A DNA stretch of 64,000 nt from Diadophis punctatus similis. Taxonomy: Eukaryota; Chordata; Lepidosauria; Squamata; Dipsadidae. Shown here piece after piece: positions 28,225 to 42,459 of the stretch. How positions within the stretch are numbered: position 1 is the stretch's first letter; every line of letters starts with the position of its first letter. The notes under the pieces are model-generated. The model worked only from the letters and a program-made list of their open reading frames with translations, made no database searches and was not told where the DNA came from. The stretch is taken from assembly GCA_023053685.1 (NCBI GenBank), contig JALIGW010000002.1, positions 247,861,356 to 247,925,355 of the forward strand, in the 5' to 3' direction. Made by a program: the position numbers and the translations under genes.

Positions 28225-29006
28225 CCACATGGCTGCATATCTGGAAGTGCTGGGGATAGATTATCCAATTGCAGATATATGCATACAGAGAGAAGTACAA
28301 ATACATGGACCTACACATGTACATATGTGGAAAACCCATGTGTCTTCAACCTGAAAAATGTCCTAAAATGGTTACAGTCCAACATTTCTGAGTTAATTTT
28401 AGGGATGTGGGGGCTTTAACTGATGAAATGATGTCTAAAGCCTCTGCAAGATTTGAAGCATCAATTTTTTCCCATTAAACAACTCACTGTGGGTTGTTAA
28501 AGGCAATTACACATAACTTGCAACTTCCTACCATTATACCCATTGATTTTCCTTGCTAGAGGATAGCTGTGAAGCTATCACTAATGGGGATCATGAGTGT
28601 GGGATGCTGCAACCATCATCAATGTGCAGTGGTTGGTAACACCAGAATTGGTGCAATTGGTCCTTTTCCTGCATCTTCATGCCCACAGGAACTTCTGAAG
28701 TGCGGTCACTGAATGTGCTACAATGACCACAAATTTGGGAAAAGATGAGTCTGCTTTTAAAGTGCCATTGTAACTTTGAAGGCTCAGGGAAGAAGTGGTA
28801 AGTGAGGATCACCTATACAACTAAACATCCCAATAGGTCCCCAATAGTTTTTTTTTTTTACAAAGTGCTGGATTAAGCACAGTTGAACCTGCTTAATACA
28901 GGGATGGTGCACCAATAGGAAATATTGTGCTTGTTGGCTAGACTTGGAAGTAAGACAGCAGATGCAGATCAGTCCAATATTGTTGCCAAGACCACAGCAA
29001 GTCCAT

Positions 29007-29177
29007 AACAGAATAACAGAGTTGGAAGGGACCTTGGAGGTCATCTAGTCCAATCCCCTGCTCAAGCAGGAGACTCTACGTTAGTCCGGACTAATTGATG
29101 TCCAATCTCTTCTTTAAGACCTTAAGTGATCTAGCACCCAGAACTTCTGGAGGCAAGCTGTTCCCAAGGAATTAACC
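29007..29177 (-). mobile_element. CR1-type LINE 3' fragment (unit 3, A)
   Basis: Counterpart of 13120-13290. Confidence 0.8.
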
Positions 29178-29772
29178 TTAACTTGAAGGAGACAATTGCA
29201 GCCACCACTTTTAACAGCGTGCAGCACCAGTGGACTCAAAATTTGGGGAGGGAAGGAACATGTTGCAGCAGCTGACGTGCTTCAGCCTAATTGCCTCTCT
29301 GCTTCCACATCACGGAGGTAACCAAACAGCCCGACTTGCTCCCAGCCTCTCCTACGATGAGCCCTCAACTCACCTTCCAGATGCTGCTTCGACCCTGGGA
29401 AGAGCAGAAAAGCCACTCTGCACACCGCCTTCTTCCCAGGAGTGATCCGGAAGAAGTTCCTCTCCTTTCATCCTTTCTAGCAATGCAGTACTCGGTGGTT
29501 TTAACTCCTTTAAGCTCAACCACATAGGCCTATTAAGGGCTTTCTAGTCACTGATATGTGATCACCATCTCCCGATAGGTGACAAAAGAACACGCTTGTT
29601 CTGCCTCTATCTAACGTGTTCGTAAGAGGTTTTCATTGATTAAATGCTATCAAGCCTTTTTCGACTCCTAGCAACCTACCTTTGCAACTGATCCATGTGA
29701 AACTGAAATGTGACACTCAAGCTTGTGAAATTAAGCTATGTGCTGAGCCCTAAATGTTTATGAAGTTCTTAC

Positions 29773-30120
29773 ATAATTTCATAGAGTTGGAAGAGACCAA
29801 CTCTCTGAGCAGGAGACCATACCGTTCCAGACAAATGGCTGTCCAATCTCCTCTTTAAAAACCCCATTGACCCACAACTTCTGGAGGCAGGACATTTCCA
29901 CTGATGGTTCTCACTAAAAGGAAATTTTTCTTTGATTCTAGGTTTGATTTCTTTTTGATAAGTCTCCCTCTATCTGTAGTCCTCCTATCAGGCGCATTGG
30001 ACAATAAGTCCACCCCCCTTTTTGTGTGTCAGCCCCTCAAATATTGAAAGACTGCTATAATGTAACCCCAGTCCTTCTCTGTGTTAGACTAGACATATCC
30101 AGTTCCTGCAATAGTTCATG
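29773..30120 (-). mobile_element. CR1-type LINE fragment (unit 3, B)
   Basis: Counterpart of 4421-4770. Here the start reads like unit 1 (CATAATTTCATAGAG), not unit 2 (CAGAATTACATAG). Confidence 0.75.
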
Positions 30121-30846
30121 GTAGAATTGTTTAGTAGAAATAAAGAAATTACAAGAAGGAGGGTATGTTCTAAGTCAAGAGAAGCAAACAGAACAATTGT
30201 TAAAAATATATGGAAAGTTGTGAAAGTGTGCAAACTCCCATGATACCAGATTTTCAAACCATCAAAAATAGAAAATTTGTAATCCGGAACGGTATCAGGC
30301 AGTCATAGGAGGTCTGTTTTATGCAGTATTTCTCACATACTGTGGCCAGATATTACCAATTCAGTCAACATTTTAACCTGCTATACATAACAACCTACCC
30401 AACAAAATTGGTTAGGAATTAAAAGAATACTTGTTATTTAAAGGGAACCATGGATTTAGGTTTGCACTAACAACCATCACGTGAATTAGAATTCAAATGC
30501 TTTGTAGACGGTATTTGGGCTGATGATGTACAAGAGACAAAGTGAATGTCAGGATTTGTTATAATGTTAGCAAACACGCTAGCTAGTTGGAAATCTAGAA
30601 AAGAGACTTCAGTTCCCATTTCCACAGCTACAGCACAATTCATAGCATTATCAGAATTTGTTCAGAAATGACATAGTAAAGGATTTGGATATTGAAGTGA
30701 AAGGAGCTATACCAGTATTTGAAGAAAATACAACATGTAAACAAATAGCAACAGGTGAGGGTAAAAAACAGAAGTAAGCGTGTTGACATAACGTAATGTC
30801 AGAGAAGCAGTGAAAGAAAATGTAATAGACATAATTTATTGTGCAC
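30121..30846 (+). pseudogene. Ty1/copia-like pol remnant (unit 3)
   Basis: Same RT-end and RNase H motif order. The 129-codon unassigned frame follows at 31073-31462. Confidence 0.68.
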
Positions 30847-32098
30847 CATTTCCATTTCCCCCACTTTTTTTCTTCTTGTGCTCTTTATGCTATTTGGATT
30901 TACCTCAGGATGTCCCTGTGTTCCTGACTATCTTGTTTGCTGTAAATATGTTAAATGTATTTATTTATATTAAACTACAAATTTGCCTCAGTGTCTCTGA
31001 CTTCATTTGGATACTTGCTGCACAATTCCCTGACAGAGGACTGTCTCTATTACACCCTGAGAAAAAAGCCATTTGCAGTGGATGTCATTTGCTGGAAGCA
31101 TCACAGGGAAAGAAATAACTGTTGTTATTTGTAGCTGGTGGATTACCCAGAAGGATGTAAAGGATCGTGGTGAGAAAAAACATTTCTGCTCTGGGAGATC
31201 CCCTTCCTCTGACACTGATGGAGAAGTTTGGGATTATGAGCGCACACAAATTAATCCCTTTGTGAGCCTGAGCTCTTCCAAGAAGCTCCCATGGGGAGCA
31301 CAGCCACTTCTTAAAAGCCCCCTCACCATGGTTTGGAAACTGCAGGGTGGTTGGGAGAAGGCTGAAGCGGATGTGGATCCTACAGATTTGGAGTTGGCAG
31401 ACTCGATGCGTGATGAACTGGGCTTTCTTAAGAAGACTGGGGCATGGACTTGCCATACCTAACAGGAAAACAATTTGGAAAATGGATCGACCAAGAGGTT
31501 TTTTATGATTTGGGGGAATAAGACGCAACTGCTGTCTTATCGTTCTCCACTTAAATTTTCAGAAAAAGTTTTATTAATAAGAATCAAACAAAGATATTTC
31601 ATCCCGGACAAATCAGAGACAATGATTCTGGTGATTTATGGTAAATAAGAAGACATTCTAAACTTTATACAAATTAAATGGAATAGTAGATTGTAAACAA
31701 GGTGCTTTGATGTTTAACTTTGTGGTTGGTTCATCTGTTAATTACATTGCCATTACATATCGTATATTGATGAACGGCAAATTGGTTGCAAATAGAAGTT
31801 TATAAATTTTGGGCCTGCTACACAAGGGGAGCAAACTAATATTGCTCCAATATATTTATGAATATTCAAGTGGGGGGTAATATAAGTAATCTGTTTTTGT
31901 CTTTTTTTAATGCACATTTTTTCTTTTTAAATGTTTTGTCTATCCTTATTTTGGTTTTGGTTTTTGTTTCTTTTTTTGGAGTTTGTACTATAAATTTTCT
32001 GAAGAAAATAACCTTTAAAAAAAAGTCCCTTTACTACAAGCACGTTGATGGGGCTACTATGTACCTATTTTCTAAACTGCCTCTAAATCCATAGCATC
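30847..32098. other. Unit segment of unknown nature (unit 3)
   Basis: Counterpart of 5501-6751. Confidence 0.35.
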
Positions 32099-32312
32099 AT
32101 GGGGCTGGCTCTGTCGTGGTGACCAGAATTGGATGCACTATTCTAGGTGTGCTGTCACCAGCACAGTGTAAAGCAACTCTATCACTTCTTCTTATCTATA
32201 CTCTATGCCTCTGTTGATGCACCCTAGGACTGCATTGGCTTTTTTGGCAGTTGCAGCACAATATTGGCAGAAGTGGTACTTGTCTATTTCTCATGTGGCC
32301 CAAGGAAACATG
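32099..32312 (-). mobile_element. CR1-type LINE RT-end fragment (unit 3, C)
   Basis: Counterpart of 6752-6965. Confidence 0.7.
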
Positions 32313-32675
32313 CCCTGCCCTTTTGGAGATCTCCCGGAGGCAACCACCATTTCCAGCGCACCCACAATTCCTTAACAGAGTTTACAAACTGTTAAGGTAA
32401 CAAAACATAACACTTTGTCCCAGTCCCACGTGACAGTGACCCAGAAGCAGCCACCATTTTGACACAGAGGCAGACATGGCAAAATGCTGGCTGCTTCCAC
32501 AACTCCACCACAATGCTCGGCATTAAATCCCAGGCAAAGACAAAATAACAGCTGCCTTCACAACAGTGTCATAGAGCCCACAAATGTGTGTCTTACCCTC
32601 CCTCACCAACATGAGGTTCAGTGATCTTCAAAATGGTGGAGAAGGAGGAGGTTGTGATGCCTGGTGGGGTGGGAG

Positions 32676-32992
32676 CAGGGGTGAAATCCTCCCGGTTCGC
32701 CTGGCCCAGTCCTTCGGCGTATAGCCGATGGAACTGGTGGCGGTCGCGGCGCGGAGCTTCTCCCGCCCGCTTTCCCGGCCCGGCTGAACACCGCCATTCG
32801 GGTTATTTTTCCGTCTGTGCATGCGCGCGCATGCACAGAGGGAAAAATAACCCGAATGATTGTGTTCAGCCGGGCCGGGAAAGCCGGGAAAGCGGGGTGG
32901 GGGGGGAGAAGCTCCGCGCCGCGACCGCCACCAGTTCCATCGGCTATACGCCGAAGGACTGGCCCGGGCGAACCGGGAGGATTTCACCCCTG
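32676..32992. mobile_element. Palindromic hAT-type MITE (unit 3)
   Basis: Same element, duplication GGTGGGAG (32668-32675, 32993-33000) and 9-bp internal repeat as unit 2. Confidence 0.9.
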
Positions 32993-33628
32993 GGTGGGAG
33001 TAAGCCCTAACGATTGCAGGGATTCAGTGGGAGTAGGATAATGCCTGTGGGGGACACTGTAAGGAGGGAAAGGCCTGTGGGCACCCAAAAGTTGGGGTAG
33101 TGGATGCTAGGCCTCCAAGAGATTCCTATAACCCTGGGGTAGTCACTGTTCTGTTTAATGACTTGAACATTAGTTTAACAGCTTCATCAGGGAGAGAAGG
33201 AGGTGGGGATAGTTAAGCAAGGCAATCTCGCTTAACAACCATTGCAACATGCAAACATAATTGGCAGGTCCCATTACAATTGTATCTAGAGGACTACTTG
33301 TATGGTGGCTAGGGTATTCTGGGGCTCAAAATCTGGAGGTCACCAAGGTAGAAGATGGAAAGTCCACCTGTGGGCATTCCATAATCAATATACAAAAAAC
33401 ACTACCCAAAAGCCGTTTTGAGGAATTCCACTACTTCTGCAAAAATGAAATATCCAGAAACTGCTGCTAATAACCAGAAACAGGTGGTTAGCCCTTTTCC
33501 ATTTTCCTTTTCTATTCACCTACAAGTCTAATCCTGAGACATGTTTGAGTAAAAAGAATGAGGCCAGAATTAAAATAGTCAATTTCTCACCTATATTCCT
33601 AATGAGAGATGAGAAATAAAATTCAACC

Positions 33629-35358
<1,730 letters not shown>

Positions 35359-36122
35359 AAAGGAACAATTCTGACCTGAGCTTTTACCACATTCGGATAA
35401 TTAGTATGGCTGTTGTCCAGAGTGGATTCTCCCCTGCATAATCACTTGTCATTTGAAGTCTGCTTTTCTCACAATAAGCACATCTGTGGAGCTTTTCTGC
35501 TACTGATATTCTTAAGAAGGTCAAAAATATGTGTCATCCCTTGTTTTGTGGTGGTTTGATTTAAGAACTTTTGTTCCTCTCAGGGCAAGGCCTGCATTAC
35601 TGTCTGCCCTATGTGCCTATCCAATTCACCTTTTCCTCCTCACTGACTTCCAGATATTTCCCTTTTTTTTCTGAAATGGAAAAATAATCTCCAAGGACCT
35701 TTTTCTGTAATGTATGTTTGAGTTCCGCATACTCTACTTTTTCCAGCTCGAAATCACTTTTGTGTGGTTTTTATGAAGGAAATGGAGAATATTTTTATTT
35801 CTGCCTCAGTTTGCTTTGCTTTTCAATGTTGCTTGTTATTCTAAGTTGTCCAGTGTGGTCTTATTGGCATCCTCTTTGTCTGTAAGATTCAAATGAAAAT
35901 GTAGTAAAAGGGTTGCAGAAGATGTGAAAAAAGAAGTGTACATTACAATGAAAAAGCAAACATGTCACAATGCTAGAATAATCTCTTACATTAATTGTGA
36001 CATTTGACTACCGAGATCAAAGTTCAAATATCCATTCAATCATGAAATTCACTTCTTAACTTAGGTCAGTCAAAAATTCTTAGCTCTGCAAAGGGTTATC
36101 ATCAAATACAGTTATGAGAAAA

Positions 36123-37692
36123 ACAAATTACACCCTCTTTCTTCCATAGGTATGAAGAGGCTAAGTAGCAGCCCAGTGCTGCTAATCAAGTGCTCTTGAT
36201 GAATTATCATCAGCAAGCGTGACTGCGTCTATAAAAGCCGAAGTTCTAGGAGTTTGCTGGTCTCCGGCATTGAGGTTGTGTTAAATGGCAGAGAGGAAAG
36301 ATGTCAGCGGGGACCTTAGGGAAGCAATTGTTGCTGCTCATCTACAGTGCATTCAGAAAGTATTCAGACCCCCTTCATTTTGTCAATTTTGTTATGCAGC
36401 AGCCTGATTCTACTGTTGTTGAAATTCATTTTTTCTCATTACTCTACACTCAGTACTTCTGTTTTCATTTTGTCGTGATGGGGTACTGAGTGTACATTAA
36501 TGAGGAAAGAAAATGAATTTCAACAACTGTAGAATCTTGCTACTGCATAACAAAATTGACAAAATGAAAGGGGTCTGAATACTTTCTGAACGCACTGTAG
36601 ATGAGCAGCAACAATTCTTTCTCTAAGGTCCCTGCTGACAATTGCCAATCTTCCTAGGAGTGGAAGCTCCAGCAATTTCACCGGTCAGAGAAATTACAAT
36701 AAATCCAAGCATTACATCTCAGGTTCTACAGGCCTCATTTAGCTTGTTAAATGTTGAAGTTCATGACAGTACAATTATAAAAAAAGACTGAACAAGTATG
36801 GTTCATTTGGAAAGGTTGCCAGGAGAAAGCCTCTTCTTTCCAAAATGACATAGCAGCACAGCTGAGGTTTGCAAAGTTACATCTGAACAAATAACAAGAC
36901 TTCTGGAACACTGTCCTTTGGAGAGACGAAACCAAAGTGGAGATGTTTGGCTGTAATGCACAGTGCCACGTTTCATGAAAACCAAACACAGCATTTCAGC
37001 ACAAACATCTCATACCAACCATCAAGCACGGTGATGGAGGGGTGATGATTCGGGCTTCTTTTGCAGCCACAGGACCTGCACACCTTGCACTCTTTAAGTC
37101 TCCTTTGACCTCCTCTCTATATTAAAGTATTCTAGAGTCAAATGTCAGGCCATCTGTCCAACAGCCAAAGCTTGGCCAACATCAGATTATGTAACAGGAG
37201 AATGATCCCAAGCTCACCAGCAAATCTACAACAGAATGGCTGAAAACTAAAAAAAATCAAGGTGTAGCAACTGCAGTCAAAGTCCAGACCTCAACCCGAT
37301 TGAAATGCTGTGGCGGGACCTCAAGACAGCTTGGCCTACAAACAAATGCCTACAAACCTCAATGAACTGAAGCAATGTTGTAAAGAAGAGTGGGCCAAAA
37401 TTCCTCCACAGTGATGTTACAGACTGATAAAAGTCATACAGAAAACAATTACTTCCAGTTATTGCTGCTAAAGGTGGCTCTACAAGATATTGAATCATAA
37501 AATGTTACTTTTTCACACAAGGCTTCTCTATTTTGGCTTTCTTTTTGTAGAATAACTGGTGACATGATATGTCAAACGTTATTGTTCATCTGAGGTTGTG
37601 TTTACCTACCTTTAAGAATTGCTAAGGACTGGATGATTTTTTACTGTATTCTGATATGTAAAACCATACAACTCAAAGAGGATGTACTTTTT
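36123..37692 (+). pseudogene. Tc1-like DNA transposon, inactivated (unit 4)
   Basis: Homologous to the unit 2 element, but with several changes after 36.77 kb. GGTTCATTTGGAAAGG is shared with unit 5, and GGCGGGACC near 37313 keeps the W codon of the MLWRDLK block that units 2 and 3 have lost to TAG. Confidence 0.83.
36303..36639. repeat. Foldback inside Tc1-like element (unit 4)
   Basis: Same arms and same spacer orientation as units 2 and 3, with one spacer change (GATGGGG). Confidence 0.88.
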
Positions 37693-38462
37693 TTCCACAT
37701 GGCTGCATATCTGGAAGTGCTGGGGATAGATTATCCAATTGCAGATATATGCATGCTGAGAGAAGTACAAATACATGGACCTACACATGTACATATGTGG
37801 AAAATCCATGTGTTTTCAACCTGAAAAATGTCCTAAAATGGTTACAGTCCAACATTTCTGAGTTAATTTTAGGGATGTGGGGGCTTTAACTGGTGAAATG
37901 ATGCCTAAGGCGTCTGGAAGATTTGAAGCACCAGTTTTGCCCATTAAACAAATCACTGTGGGTTGTTAAAGGCAATTACACATAACTTGCAACTTCCTAC
38001 CAGTATACCCGTTGATTTTCCTTGTCAAGATGATAGCTGTGAAGGTCACTAATGGGGATCATGAGTGTGGGATGCTGCAACCATCATCAATGTGCAGCGG
38101 TTGGTAAGACCAGAATTGGTGCAACTCCTTTTCCTGCATCTTCATACCCACAGGAACTTCTGAAGTGCGGTCACTGAATGTGCTACAATGACCACAAATT
38201 TGTGTACAAGATGAATGTCTGCTTTTACACTGCAATTGTAACTTTGGAGGCTCAGGGAACAGTGAGGACCACCTATACAACTAAACATCCCAATAGGTCC
38301 CCAATAGTTTTTGTTTTTTTTTACAAAGTGCTGGATTAAGCACAGTTGAACCTGCTTAATACACGGATGGCACACCAATAGGAAATATTGTGCTTGTTGG
38401 CTAGACTTGGAAGTAAGAGAGCAGATGCAGATCAGTCCAATATTGCCAAGAAAACAGCAAGT
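37693..38462. other. Unit spacer, unit 4
   Basis: Nothing recognised. It is diverged from 12338-13119, with several small indels. Confidence 0.4.
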
Positions 38463-38640
38463 CCATAACAGAATAACAGAGTTGGAAGGGACCTTGGAGG
38501 TCTTCTAGTCCAATCCCCTGCTCAAGCAGGAGACTCTACGTTAGTCCGGACTAATTGATGTCCAATCTCTTCTTTCTTAAGTAATCTAGCACCCAGAACT
38601 TCTAGAGGCAAGCTGTTCCCAAGGAATTAACCTTAACTTG
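38463..38640 (-). mobile_element. CR1-type LINE 3' fragment (unit 4, A)
   Basis: Counterpart of 13120-13290. Confidence 0.78.
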
Positions 38641-39273
38641 AAGGAGACTTTTTAAATCTTCTCACCAGAAAATTGCAGCCACCAGTGTTAAAACGTGGAG
38701 CACCAGTGGACTCAAAATTTGGGGAGGGAAGGAACATGTAGCAGCAGCTCACGTGCTTCAGCCTAACTGCTTCTCTGCTTCCACATCACGGAGGTAACCA
38801 AACAGCCCGACTTGCTCCCAGCCTCTCCTACGATGTGCCCTCAACTCACCTTCCAGATGCTGCTTCGACCCTGGGAAGAGCACAAAAGCCACTCTGCACA
38901 CCGCCTTCCTCCCATGAGTGATCCGGAAGAAGTTCCTCTCCTCCCATCCTTTCTAGCAATGCTGTACTCGATGGTTTTAACTCCTTTAAGCTCAACCACA
39001 TATCCCTATTAAGGGTTTCTAGTTACTGATATGATATGATACCGATAGGACAGGAGGCAAAAGAACACGCTTGCTTTGTGTTTGCTAAGGCGTTTTGCAA
39101 GTCGTTTTCAACTCCTAGAAACCTACCTTTGCAACTGATCCATGTGAAATAGTGAAATGTGACTCTCCAGTACTTAGCTTGTGAAAATTAGCTATGTGCT
39201 AAAGTTTTACGAAGTTCTTGCAGAATTACATTGAGTTGGAAGACACCAACTCTCCAAGCAGGAGACCCTATAC

Positions 39274-39409
39274 CAGGGTGTTACACTTTTGTCATCACAT
39301 GGTTGTAACATGAGGTATCATGACTTTTTCCCATTCACTAAATCGGGGTGGGTGTCTCCAGTGCGTGATGCATCTGCCCCCCAGGGCCACAAGTTTGACA
39401 CCCCTGCGG
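39274..39409. mobile_element. Small hAT-type MITE, copy 1
   Basis: About 136 bp with ends CAGGGTGTTACAC and AAGTTTGACACCCCTG. Flanking CCCTATAC and CATATACC resemble a decayed 8-bp duplication. It was copied together with its flank (see 40506-40645). Confidence 0.6.
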
Positions 39410-39648
39410 CATATACCATTCCAGACAATCTCTGTCCAATCTCCCCTTAAAACCTCCCAGTGATGAAAGAATAGGCTTGCTTTGCCTTTGCTAAGGCGTT
39501 TTGCAAGATGTTTTCCCTGATTAAATGCCATCAAGTCGTTTTCAACTCCTAGAAACCTACCTTTGCAACTGATCCATGTGAAATGTGACACTCCAGTATG
39601 TAGTTTGTGAAGATTAGCTATGTGCTAAGTGCTAAAGTTTTATGAAGT

Positions 39649-40440
39649 TTATTTATTTTATTTATTTTATTTATTTATTTGTCAAACATGTATAGTAGTA
39701 ATTTGTATAAACATAAGTAAAAAGTAACGATAAAAGAGGACAATAGGACAGTAGGACAGGGACGGTAGGCACGCTGGTGCGCTTATGCACGCCCCTTAAA
39801 GACCTCTGTAGACAATCTAAGGTTAAAGTTTTTGGGGTTTGGGGAAGAAACCACAGAGTCAGGTAGTGCATTCCAGGCATTGATCACTCTGTTGCTGAAG
39901 TCGTATTTTCTGCAGTCGAGTTTGGAGCGCTTTACATTTAGTTTGAATCTATTACGTGCTCGTGTATTGTTGCGGTTGAAGCTGAAGTAGTCATTAACAG
40001 GAAGGACATTTTGGTATATGATTTTATGAACTACATTTAGATCAGATCGGAGGCGATGTAGTTGTAAATTGTCTAATCCCAGTATTTCAAGTCTGGTGGA
40101 ATAAGGTATTTTGTTGTGAGCGGAGGAGTGAAGGACTCTTCTTGTGAAATATTTCTGGATGCTCTCGATTGTATTTATGTCTGATATGCAGTGCGGGTTC
40201 CAGACAGGTGAGCTGTATTCCAGAATTGGCCTAACAAATGTTTTGTATGCTCTGGTTAGTAATGTAATGTTGCCAGAGAAGAAGCTACGCAAGATTAGAT
40301 TAACAACTCTTAGTGCCTTTTTGGCAATGTTGTTACAATGGGCTCTAGCACTTAGGTCGTTGGATATGAGTACTCCAAGGTCTTTGACAGAGTGAGGGTC
40401 ATCTACAAGTTCGTTTCCTCCAAGTTTGTATTCTGCAAGA
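39649..40440 (-). mobile_element. LINE fragment, RT C-terminal region
   Basis: A minus-strand 220-codon frame (39783-40445) has LGVLISNDLS, RPILEYSSPVWNP, ESIQKYFTRR and NAWNALPDSVV, the thumb and tail region of CR1/Jockey-superfamily reverse transcriptases. The 3' end is a TTTAT-rich tract on plus (39649-39681). It may be Rex1-like, but the clade is not certain. It is 5'-truncated. Confidence 0.75.
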
Positions 40441-40505
40441 ACCAAGTTCTTGCAGAATTACACTGAGTTGTAAGACACCAACTCTGCAAACAGGAAACCC
40501 TATAC

Positions 40506-40645
40506 CTGGGTGTCAAACTTGTGTGTCACATGGTTTTAATGTGAGGTATCATGACTTTTTCCCATTCACTAAACCGAGGGGGAGGGTGGGCATTGCCAGT
40601 GCGTGGTGCATCTGCCCCCGGGCCGCAAGTTTGATACCCCTGCGG
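40506..40645. mobile_element. Small hAT-type MITE, copy 2
   Basis: Ends TGGGTGTCAAACTTG and CAAGTTTGATACCCCTG, with CCTATAC on both sides. It is the duplicate of 39274-39409. Confidence 0.65.
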
Positions 40646-40930
40646 CCTATACCATTCCAGACAAATGGCTGCCTCTTAAAACCTCCCAGTGATGAAGCAC
40701 ACACAACTTCTGAAGGCAAGGCATTTCCACTGATCAATTTTTCTCACTGAAAGGAAATTTCTCCCTGATTCTAGGTTTGATTTCTTTTAGATAAGTCTCC
40801 CTCTGTTACTTGTCCTGCTCATCAGGTGCTCTCAGGCGCATTGGCCCACCCCCTTTTTTCTGTGTCAGCCCCTCAGATATTGAAAGACCGCTATGATGTA
40901 ACCCCAGTCCTTCTCTGTGTTAGTCTAGAC

Positions 40931-41279
40931 CAGGGGTCTGCAACCTGTGGCTCCGGAGCTGCATGCAGCTCTTTGGGCCCTCTGCTTTGGCTCCATGTTG
41001 GGTGATCCCATCACTGACTGGCCCTGCCCCTCGCCCTCCCCTCCCAGTCACTCCTTGCCTAGCCTGAGAAAGTAACAACAACGGCGGGGGATGGAGAAGC
41101 GACTGGGGCTGATTTTCTGGCACCTCATTCTTGCTGGAGGGGGTCATGTGACTGGGTGGGAGTAAGTGAGGGACATCGAGTTGGCCACGGCCACCCAGGT
41201 TTTGTGGCTCCCGGTGTTTTCTTTTCTGTGGGAAACGGTTCCAAATGGCTCTTTGAGTGTTTAAAGTTGCAGACCCCTG
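40931..41279. mobile_element. hAT-type MITE
   Basis: 349 bp with ends CAGGGGTCTGCAACC and TTGCAGACCCCTG. Perfect 8-bp duplication GTCTAGAC (40923-40930, 41280-41287). Confidence 0.88.
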
Positions 41280-41294
41280 GTCTAGACTCTAGAC

Positions 41295-41561
41295 CAGTGG
41301 TTCTCAACCTTCCTAATGCCGCGATCCACCCCCCGCCCCTGCACTCCCACCGTGAGCTGCCCCTTCGCTGAGCCCGCCCCCATGACTCCACCCCGCCACC
41401 GACATTTGGGTTCTTTTACCCTCTGCGCATGCGCAAAGTGTTCTGCGCATGCGCAGAGGGTAAAAGAACCCAAATGGCGGCATCTGGGCAATGTCTCCCG
41501 ACCACTGTGAAAGTGTCGTTCGACCCCCAAAGGGTCACGACCCCCAGATTGAGAACCACTG
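41295..41561. mobile_element. SPIN-like hAT MITE
   Basis: Ends CAGTGGTTCTCAACC and TTGAGAACCACTG, with internal GTGTCGTTCGACCCCCAAAG near the right end, resemble the SPIN hAT family. Perfect 8-bp duplication CTCTAGAC (41287-41294, 41562-41569). The middle is replaced by a palindrome (about 41405-41476) holding two TGCGCATGCGCA sites. Confidence 0.82.
41424..41455. promoter_or_regulatory. Two NRF1-type palindromes in SPIN-like MITE
   Basis: TGCGCATGCGCA occurs exactly at 41424-41435 and 41444-41455. This is the known NRF1 consensus form. Binding is not shown. Confidence 0.5.
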
Positions 41562-41656
41562 CTCTAGACCTATCCAGTTCCTGCAATAACAGTTCATCGT
41601 AGAATTGTTTAGGAGTACAAATAAAGAAATTACAAGAAGGATGGTATGTTATAAGT

Positions 41657-41998
41657 CTGTGAAGGCTAACCTATGGCACATGTGCCAGAGGTGGCACACA
41701 GTGCCGTCTCTGATGGCACGCGAGCTGTCACCCCAGTTCAGCTCTGCTGTAAATGCGCGCATGCCTCCCACTAGCCAGCTGGTCTTCGGGTCTGCCGTGC
41801 ATGTGAAGAGGGCTGGGGCATCCAGGAGGGACACGCACGTATGCGTGAGGGGATGGGGCCGTGTGCACATGAATGGGGATCAGGGCGCATGTGGGGGGCA
41901 GGGCACATGGAGGAGACCCCACGCACATTGCATTTTGGGGGTTCGGACGGCCGCGATGCACTTTGGCCACTCAGTCCGGAAAAGGTTAGCCATCACTG
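41657..41998. mobile_element. hAT-type MITE (GGCTAACC ends)
   Basis: 342 bp, with ends CTGTGAAGGCTAACCTATGG and GGTTAGCCATCACTG. Flanks TTATAAGT and TTCTACGT are a diverged 8-bp duplication. Related to the element at 57151. Confidence 0.8.
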
Positions 41999-42459
41999 TT
42001 CTACGTCAAAAGAAGAAAATAGAACAATTGTTAAAAATACTGTATATGGAAAGTTGTGAAAGTGTACAAACTCCCATGACACAAGATTTTCAAACCATCA
42101 AAAATAGAACAATTCGTAATTGGAACTGTATCAGGCAGTCATAGTAGATCTGTTATACAATATTTATCATATACTGTGGCCAGATATTACCAATTCGGTC
42201 AACATTTTAACCTGCTACACATAACAACCTACACAACAAAATTGGTTAGGAATTAAAAGAATACTTGTTATTTAAAGGGAACAATGGATTTAGGATTGCA
42301 TTTACAACCATAAAGTGAATTGGAATTGAAATGCTTTATATACAATATTTGGGCTGATGATGTACAAGAGACAAAGTCAATGTCAGGATTTATTATAATG
42401 TTAGCAAACACATTAACTACTGTATTTTTCGCACTATAAGACACACCTGACCATAAGAC

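Larger units (their letters stand above)
39058..40694. repeat. Local tandem duplication within unit 4
   Basis: A block of about 410 bp occurs twice in tandem: 39058-39463, and 39464-39648 continuing at 40441-40694. Both begin at GGCTTGCTTTG-like sequence and run through AACCTACCTTTGCAACTGAT, CR1 fragment B and a small MITE to CTCCCAGTGATGAA. The second copy is split by a LINE fragment. Confidence 0.75.
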
